Below are positions 60,208-64,000 of a stretch of DNA of 64,000 nucleotides, piece by piece. The notes beneath the pieces are model-generated. The model was not told the origin of the DNA and searched no databases. It saw nothing but the letters and a program-made list of their open reading frames with translations. The stretch covers positions 186,001 through 250,000 of the forward strand of contig JAWKUI010000005.1 of NCBI GenBank assembly GCA_041398705.1. Reading direction: 5' to 3'. The translations under genes were made by a program, and so were the position numbers. Every line of letters starts with the position of its first letter. Within the stretch, counting starts at the first letter, position 1. This DNA is from NORP259 sp041398705. GTDB taxonomy: Bacteria > Planctomycetota > UBA1135 > GCA-002686595.

Positions 60208-62769
60208 ATGGGACTGTTTCAAGATGCGTCTGACTCCGCCTCCGGCGGCCGTCAACGCAGGGTGACCACCGGCAACTCGCAGCCGGCCACGCGTCACCTT
60301 ACCCTAATTACGCTGCTGCTGGGGGGCCTGAGCGCTTGCTCGGACCCGGGTTCCGGCAGCCAGGGCCTCGGGGGTCCTGGCAATCCGTTCACCTCCGTCA
60401 GCGACGGCGTGGTCAGCGACAGCGAAGTCGTGGCCGTGCTTGCGATGGAGGCTCCTGAGGCCCGGGACTTCATCCTAAGCGCCACTTTGCCCGTGCCCCC
60501 CGGCACGCTGACCGAGGGTGCCTTGACGGTGCCCCTGTCGGTGGCCGGTGAAGGCGGCGTGGCGGTGCCGACCCAGGTGGAGATCGTGAGCCGCTATCCG
60601 GACGCCAGCGACGGCGCCGACGTGGTCCACATCCTGGCACACGTGCGTCGCCCCGAACCGAGCGAACCTGGGGACCCGATCGAGTTCAAGGTGGGCCTCA
60701 ACCCCCACCAGCGCTACGACCTCGAGGTGACCGATTCCATGACCAGCCTGCTCGAGACTCCGGGCGCGCTGGTGTTGGAGGCGAACGATCCCCTCGGGCA
60801 CCCGTATGAGGCGGACCTGCTGAGCAAGTACCGCGCGGGGGATGGCCTGGCTCAAGTGCAACTGGACGGCGTCTGCGCGCGTCGCATCCGCACGCACGAG
60901 GTGCTGTTGCCGCAGCAGCCTGTGGAGGGTGCCATGGGTACCCTGCCGCACCTGATGGGCGTGCACAGCTTCCTGACGGTGTACCGCGGCATGGACTTCG
61001 CGTCCCTCGACCTGCACGTGCACAACGGCATGGACGGGCGCGATGGGACTACGAGCGAGGATGACCTGCTCGACGACTTGTACTTCCGCGACCTCAAGTT
61101 GCGTCTGCCCCAGGGCTGGTCGGTGGCGTTTGCCTTCGATATCCCGGCCCAGGGTTCCAGCGCCGAGTCCGGCGGTTACGAGCAGATCGACCTCGTCAGC
61201 GCCCAGGCCGGCGGCAAGGCACACCTGATGCCCGCCATGTCGCACTTCGTGCGTCGCCTGGTGATCTGCCGCGACTCGCAGCTCGCCCGCGCCGGCGAGC
61301 AGGCCCGCATGAAGTACCAGGCCTTCTGCCAGCCGGCCACCGTGCCGGTGGGCGTCGAGGCGTGGTCCTGGTGGAACTCCGAGACTGCCCGCTACTACCC
61401 GCAGAACCACGTGCTGCCGAAACTCGACTACCTCGACGAATTGGCGCTCAAGGAACGGCTGCGCGGCGATCTGGAACGCTTCGAGACCCAATTGGCCAGC
61501 GGCAGCTCGGGCAACTACCCGATGGTCTTCCCGCGCCTGGGTTGGGCCCATCCGTGGAACACCCAGTACGGCGGCACCACCGGCGGCGACGAAATCGAAA
61601 CCTTCTCGGGTGTCGAAACCGCCTGGACCGCGTCGCGCGCCGGCCTGCGCCTGTCGCAACTGCGCATGGGCGCGATGGTCGACCGTCAGCCCCAGGTGCT
61701 CTTCGACAAGAACGGCAACCATACCACTTACCAGAGCCTGGTGGAGTATCCGGAAGGCCGTCCTCCGTACGTGCCCCTGTGGTTCTACAACGTGCCGAGC
61801 CCGGGGGACGAGGTGTTCCCCTTCGCGAGCGCTCCATCGTTCCAGGAGGAGTTCGTGGCGAACCAGTCGATGATCCCGGCCTACGCTGGAGACTTGAAGG
61901 GGTTCATGCCGTGTGACTACCAGCACTTCATCCGGTATACGCACGACCTGAAGACCAACGCGTGGCTCTCGAACGACGCGCTGTCCAAGGAACTGCTGCT
62001 GGCGGCGGCGGAGAACCACCGCCTGTCCTTCCACGAGTATCCGAACTCGAACTACGACCACGTACAGCCCACGGGCCTGCTCAACGCCCTGCGCACCGTG
62101 CAGCAGCACCCGGGTCTCGGGGCTCCGATCGGCCGCGCCGAGGCGTGGGGCGTCGACTGCTCGATCGCGGTGTACGCCATGGGAGACGACGAGCTGCGGG
62201 CGCGCTACCGCCCCTGGTTCGACAACATCGCCACGGTCTACGAGCAGGGCCAATCGACCTGCACCGGCAACCTGATGTCGTACTACATCTCCAACCACTT
62301 TGGCGGGCTCTACCGGGTGCGCCAGGCGATGGAGAACGCCTTCCTGGAGAACACCGCCATGGGCCTGATCACCAGCGTCTATCGCTCGGTGGACGATGAC
62401 CGCGCGGATTCCCTGGAGCAGGTGCTGGTGGCTTCGGTGCGCTCGACCTTGACCGGCCGCTTCTTCAACGAAGCGGAAAGCGCGCCTTACTTCAACAACG
62501 CCACGGGCCCCGCGGACATCAACCAAGGCAACTTCTGCGATTCGGCGCCCCCGGGCACCGCGTCCTCCTACGTGAACCGCACCGAGGGCTACTCTTCCCT
62601 GGCGTACGCCTACGAACTCTCGGGCGACTCGTTCTTCCTGTTCCGCGCCTCCCAGATCCTGGGCGGCGGCGACGTGTGGCAACGTCTACAGGAAGGCCAA
62701 GGCCAGAACCTACACAACACCGCGGCCCTGGTGGCCCTGGTACAAGAAATGGCTTCGTCCCAGCCCTGA
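60208..62769 (+). CDS. RIFT-barrel/alpha-toroid-like lipoprotein, copy 2
   Basis: 853 residues, paralogue of the preceding gene with the same order of motifs: LSATLPVPPGTL, HVHNGMDGRDG, LLDDLYFRDLKLRLPQGW, AWSWWNSETARYYPQ, YGGTTGGDEIETFSG, DYQHFIRYTHDLKTNAWL, AWGVDCSIAVYAM, GQSTCTGNLMSYYI. Unlike copy 1, the N terminus is a 44-residue leader ending in a lipobox LSAC (Cys44), so it is probably anchored to the outer membrane while copy 1 is soluble. GAGGAG lies 10 nt before the ATG. An AT-rich palindromic patch (60101–60128) precedes it. A strong hairpin follows. Same inferred carbohydrate role, unproven. Confidence 0.72.
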   Translation: MGLFQDASDSASGGRQRRVTTGNSQPATRHLTLITLLLGGLSACSDPGSGSQGLGGPGNPFTSVSDGVVSDSEVVAVLAMEAPEARDFILSATLPVPPGTLTEGALTVPLSVAGEGGVAVPTQVEIVSRYPDASDGADVVHILAHVRRPEPSEPGDPIEFKVGLNPHQRYDLEVTDSMTSLLETPGALVLEANDPLGHPYEADLLSKYRAGDGLAQVQLDGVCARRIRTHEVLLPQQPVEGAMGTLPHLMGVHSFLTVYRGMDFASLDLHVHNGMDGRDGTTSEDDLLDDLYFRDLKLRLPQGWSVAFAFDIPAQGSSAESGGYEQIDLVSAQAGGKAHLMPAMSHFVRRLVICRDSQLARAGEQARMKYQAFCQPATVPVGVEAWSWWNSETARYYPQNHVLPKLDYLDELALKERLRGDLERFETQLASGSSGNYPMVFPRLGWAHPWNTQYGGTTGGDEIETFSGVETAWTASRAGLRLSQLRMGAMVDRQPQVLFDKNGNHTTYQSLVEYPEGRPPYVPLWFYNVPSPGDEVFPFASAPSFQEEFVANQSMIPAYAGDLKGFMPCDYQHFIRYTHDLKTNAWLSNDALSKELLLAAAENHRLSFHEYPNSNYDHVQPTGLLNALRTVQQHPGLGAPIGRAEAWGVDCSIAVYAMGDDELRARYRPWFDNIATVYEQGQSTCTGNLMSYYISNHFGGLYRVRQAMENAFLENTAMGLITSVYRSVDDDRADSLEQVLVASVRSTLTGRFFNEAESAPYFNNATGPADINQGNFCDSAPPGTASSYVNRTEGYSSLAYAYELSGDSFFLFRASQILGGGDVWQRLQEGQGQNLHNTAALVALVQEMASSQP

Positions 62770-62813
62770 GCGGCCTGGAGCGGGGTCCCGACCTGGTCGG
62801 ATCCTTGATGGTT

Positions 62814-62845
62814 GCGGGCCCCGGGGTTCATTCCCCGGGGCCCGC
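62814..62845. terminator. Strong hairpin between convergent genes
   Basis: Perfect 13-bp stem GCGGGCCCCGGGG / CCCCGGGGCCCGC with loop TTCATT, between the second RIFT-like gene and the convergent dioxygenase gene. GCCGC and ATTTT follow on the plus strand. Confidence 0.7.
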
Positions 62846-62892
62846 GCCGCATTTTCATGGCCTCAAGCGCGGCCGGTGTGCCGAGTCCCTGC

Positions 62893-63666
62893 TCATCCCA
62901 CCTGCACGCTGCGTTTGGTGAACGCGCTGTCCATCCACCAACCTTCGATCGGGAACTGCACCTCGCCTCCGTGGGCTTCCGCCGCGCCCAGGGTCACGAG
63001 CAACGGCGCGTAGTGTTCCCAGGTGGGCAGGGCCTGGCGGGCACCGGGAGCCCGCTTCTGGAAGTCCGCCAGGGCATCGAGATCCCGGGAAGCGATCGCG
63101 TCGCGCGCCCAATCGTCGAACTCCTGCGCCCACTGCGGAATGCCGCGGCGGAACGCGTAGGCCATGTTGTGCGTGAGGAACCCGCTGCCGAACACGAGCA
63201 CGCCCCGCGCGCGCAGGGGTGCCAGGGCCCGGCCGAGTTCCACCAAGCGACCGGGATCGAGCACCGGCAGCGAAAGTTGCAGCACCGGCACATCGGCGGC
63301 GGGATACATCGGCATCAAGGGCACAAACGCCCCGTGATCCAATCCGCGCTGGGGTTCCTCGCGCACGGCGATACCCGCCCCTTCGAGCAACGCCCGCACC
63401 TCGCGGGCCAACTCGGGCGCGCCGGGGCAGCGATACTGCAATTCGTAGAAGTGCTGCGGAAACCCGTAGAAGTCATAGACCAGGGGCACCGGCTCCGTGG
63501 CGCCCAGCGTGGCCGGCTTCTGCACCCAATGCGCCGAAACCATCAAGATCGCCCGCGGCCGCGGCAAACGCTGCGCCCACTGCGCCAACTCCCCCATCCA
63601 ATGCGCATCCTCAAGCAGAATCGGCGCCCCATGGGCGGCGAAGATCACGGGCTGTAGGGTTTCCAT
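62893..63666 (-). CDS. DODA/LigB-type extradiol aromatic dioxygenase
   Basis: 257 residues, catalytic LigB subunit family (YgiD/plant DODA-like). ETLQPVIFAAHGAPILLEDAHW carries the iron ligand His of the HGAP motif; LMVSAHW (second His), YDFYGFPQHFYELQY (DFYGFP signature), LDHGAFVPLMPMYP (LDHGxWxPL signature) and FGSGFLTHNMAYAF (THN) complete the site. Substrate may be a catecholic compound; in the box context it hints at aromatic catabolism, but the link is only proximity. ATG at 63664–63666 is chosen over a GTG 36 bp upstream because HGAP usually lies near residue 11. Confidence 0.88.
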   Translation of the reverse strand: METLQPVIFAAHGAPILLEDAHWMGELAQWAQRLPRPRAILMVSAHWVQKPATLGATEPVPLVYDFYGFPQHFYELQYRCPGAPELAREVRALLEGAGIAVREEPQRGLDHGAFVPLMPMYPAADVPVLQLSLPVLDPGRLVELGRALAPLRARGVLVFGSGFLTHNMAYAFRRGIPQWAQEFDDWARDAIASRDLDALADFQKRAPGARQALPTWEHYAPLLVTLGAAEAHGGEVQFPIEGWWMDSAFTKRSVQVG

Positions 63667-63864
63667 CGAGTCGCGGATGAGAGCCCCGTCGGCCGGGGTC
63701 ACAGGGATCTGCGGTCCACCCAGAGGGGGACCTAGCGGGTAGTATCCGTAACCTAGGACGGAACCGGCGGCGGCACCAGGGCCGCCTGAGGGCTCCTCTC
63801 CGAATTGGCCCGTTTCTTGCGTCTGCGTTGGCGGTCCTCTCCCTGCCTCCCGCCCCTCCGCATT

Positions 63865-64000
63865 CGATGATTGCCCTGCGCCCCCTCCTCGCCCTTGCCT
63901 CGATCGCCCTGGTGGCGTGCGGCCCCAGCTCCAGCAGCTCCGTTCCAGGCGCCGGCGCGACCCCCTTCGCCGTGACCTTCATCAACGTGCAGCCCGGTGA
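63865..64000 (+). CDS. Lipoprotein, 3' end beyond the window
   Basis: Only the first 45 codons are present: MIALRPLLALASIALVACGP, a typical lipoprotein leader with lipobox LVAC (Cys18), followed by a Ser-rich linker. The rest of the protein lies beyond the window, so no function can be given. Confidence 0.65.

Noticed and set aside
62893..63666. LigB-type dioxygenase as the missing part of the box pathway
   Set aside because: The box pathway cleaves the ring non-oxygenolytically through BoxC and does not need an extradiol dioxygenase; the gene is separated by two unrelated genes and strong hairpins.

Overview
The window is a gene-dense, GC-rich chromosomal segment (strong G/C bias at third codon positions) whose content points to a planctomycete. 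The supporting signs are several exported proteins with FG-GAP, VCBS or HEAT repeats that share one C-terminal module, an ASPIC/UnbV–TPR lipoprotein, a nickel superoxide dismutase, a topoisomerase I with a lysine-rich tail, and many genes scattered singly rather than in long operons. I infer the phylum from protein families; there is no rRNA here. I see no CRISPR array, prophage, insertion sequence or plasmid replication gene.

Layout. 1–11.1 kb: truncated exported FG-GAP protein, FMN reductase, YdcF-type protein, NhaD antiporter, tRNA-Arg(TCT), SAM methyltransferase convergent with an orphan DNA methyltransferase, Ni-SOD, topA and a second FG-GAP protein. 11.3–18.1 kb: four-gene ABC/GldG/DUF4340 operon and a MATE-like membrane protein. 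18.1–30.8 kb: large exported or lipid-anchored proteins (SnoaL-like, ASPIC/UnbV-TPR, a 1,225-residue HExxH/LamG/thioredoxin-like protein, HEAT proteins, a von Willebrand A protein), one of them apparently frameshifted. 30.8–39.0 kb: housekeeping genes (mnmA, yajC, yraN-like, rpmB, cysS) with a polyprenyl-phosphate sugar transferase and two metal transporters. 39.4–41.5 kb: tandem duplicated secreted proteins. 41.5–53.0 kb: mnmG, a HEAT/porin pair, then a tightly coupled run olsB-like/olsA-like/DinB/NRDE/three-domain fusion, then a ChaN-like lipoprotein. 53.2–57.2 kb: boxR divergent from boxC-boxB, aerobic benzoyl-CoA degradation. 57.5–62.8 kb: two large exported paralogues that look like carbohydrate-active RIFT-barrel/toroid proteins. 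62.9–64 kb: a LigB-type dioxygenase and the start of a lipoprotein.

How genes work together. BoxR probably senses benzoyl-CoA and controls BoxB (epoxidation) and BoxC (ring cleavage), but the reductase BoxA and the benzoate-CoA ligase are not in the window. The OlsB/OlsA-like pair should make ornithine lipid. MnmA and MnmG act on the same tRNA wobble uridine. Several genes appear leaderless: a -35/-10 pair ends 6–9 nt before the start codon.

Most novel items: the hydrolase–DedA–ATP-grasp fusion (49496–52093), the paired RIFT/toroid-like proteins, the shared C-terminal module on exported proteins, and the leaderless-promoter pattern.
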